Source: Staphylococcus durrellii (GTDB lineage Bacteria > Bacillota > Bacilli > Staphylococcales > Staphylococcaceae). Taken from it: 64,000 bases of DNA. Below are positions 63,660 to 64,000 of this stretch, piece after piece (the first letter of the stretch is position 1; every line of letters starts with the position of its first letter). The notes below the pieces were generated by a model. That model saw only the letters and a program-made list of their open reading frames with translations, ran no database searches and was not told the origin of the DNA. The stretch spans positions 1 to 64,000 of the forward strand of contig NZ_JADIIO010000001.1 in the NCBI RefSeq assembly GCF_015594545.1. Reading direction: 5' to 3'. The translations under genes and the position numbers were made by a program.

Positions 63660-64000
63660 ATGGAATTGAGACATTTAAATTATTTTGTAGCAATTGCAGA
63701 AAAGGGAAGCATAACTAAAGCGGCAAAGTCGTTAAACATTGCACAACCACCGCTTAGTCGCCAGTTGAAAGATTTGGAGAATGAGCTTGGTTTCAATCTA
63801 TTTGAAAGAAATAAAAAGAAAAAAGTTAAACTTACTGCGCAAGGTCGTTTTTTTCTGGAAAAAGCTAAATATATATTAAATACAGTAGACGGTGTTTTAG
63901 TTGAAGCGGAAGAATTTAATGAGCAAATTAATCAAAAACTAGCTATTGGAACGACAATTTATAGTTCTCAAACGATGTTTAAACAAATAGATCTATTTAA
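63660..64000 (+). CDS. LysR-family regulator (partial, probable BsdA)
   Basis: The first 113 codons of a LysR-type regulator, cut by the window end. The HTH is MELRHLNYFVAIAEKGSITK followed by AAKSLNIAQPPLSRQLKDLE, and the start of the effector domain (KLAIGTTIYSS) is visible. AAGAGGTG precedes the ATG. Divergent placement beside bsdBCD matches the BsdA arrangement in B. subtilis, where the regulator responds to phenolic acids. The function assignment is by context. Confidence 0.88.
   Translation, partial: MELRHLNYFVAIAEKGSITKAAKSLNIAQPPLSRQLKDLENELGFNLFERNKKKKVKLTAQGRFFLEKAKYILNTVDGVLVEAEEFNEQINQKLAIGTTIYSSQTMFKQIDLF

Overview
The window is the origin end of a low-GC Firmicute chromosome and reads as a coagulase-negative Staphylococcus. 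It starts at the first base of dnaA and keeps the staphylococcal order dnaA-dnaN-yaaA-recF-gyrB-gyrA-nnrD-hutH-serS-azlCD-metX-yybS-gdpP-rplI-dnaB-purA-tRNA-walRKHI...walJ-rlmH. GyrB has Gly85 and Ile140 where S. aureus has Asp89 and Arg144. As far as I recall these positions mark the novobiocin-resistant (S. saprophyticus-like) species, so that group is my best placement; I cannot name the species. No insertion sequence, prophage or SCC cassette is visible, and the SCC attachment site at the end of rlmH looks empty.

Layout. 1-23 kb: replication, gyrase, histidine ammonia-lyase, a T-box controlled serS, azlCD, a SAM-riboswitch controlled metX, the gdpP-rplI-dnaB block and purA. Differences from the usual core are a membrane-anchored DsbA-like gene between dnaN and yaaA, and a glycosyltransferase plus a VOC gene between purA and the tRNAs. 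25.8-37.5 kb: tRNA-Glu, tRNA-Asp and walRKHI, then a four-gene pentitol cassette (LacI regulator, polyol permease, xylulokinase, Zn dehydrogenase) lying between walI and walJ. 37.7-38.5 kb: a dense DnaA-box cluster and rlmH. 38.9-44.5 kb: lytSR, lrgAB and an alcohol dehydrogenase. 44.8-53.6 kb: mostly minus-strand accessory genes (Dus, dicarboxylate transporter, BrnQ, DUF2871) and a large plus-strand teichoic-acid-type glycosyltransferase, separated by long gene-poor gaps with coding remnants.

54.2-58.4 kb is the most interesting part: a type II CRISPR-Cas locus of the SaCas9/SlugCas9 kind. cas9 is broken by a perfect 7-bp tandem duplication. cas1 survives only as about 24 N-terminal codons, and cas2 and csn2 are absent. 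Yet the 8-spacer array and a tracrRNA gene with terminator look intact. Removing one copy of the 7-bp unit restores a 1061-residue Cas9 with all catalytic residues, so the gene could be switched off reversibly.

58.8-64 kb: an MFS exporter, an AlkA-like DNA glycosylase, and a bsdBCD-type phenolic-acid decarboxylase operon with an additional FMN-type gene. The operon is divergent from a LysR regulator that runs off the window end.
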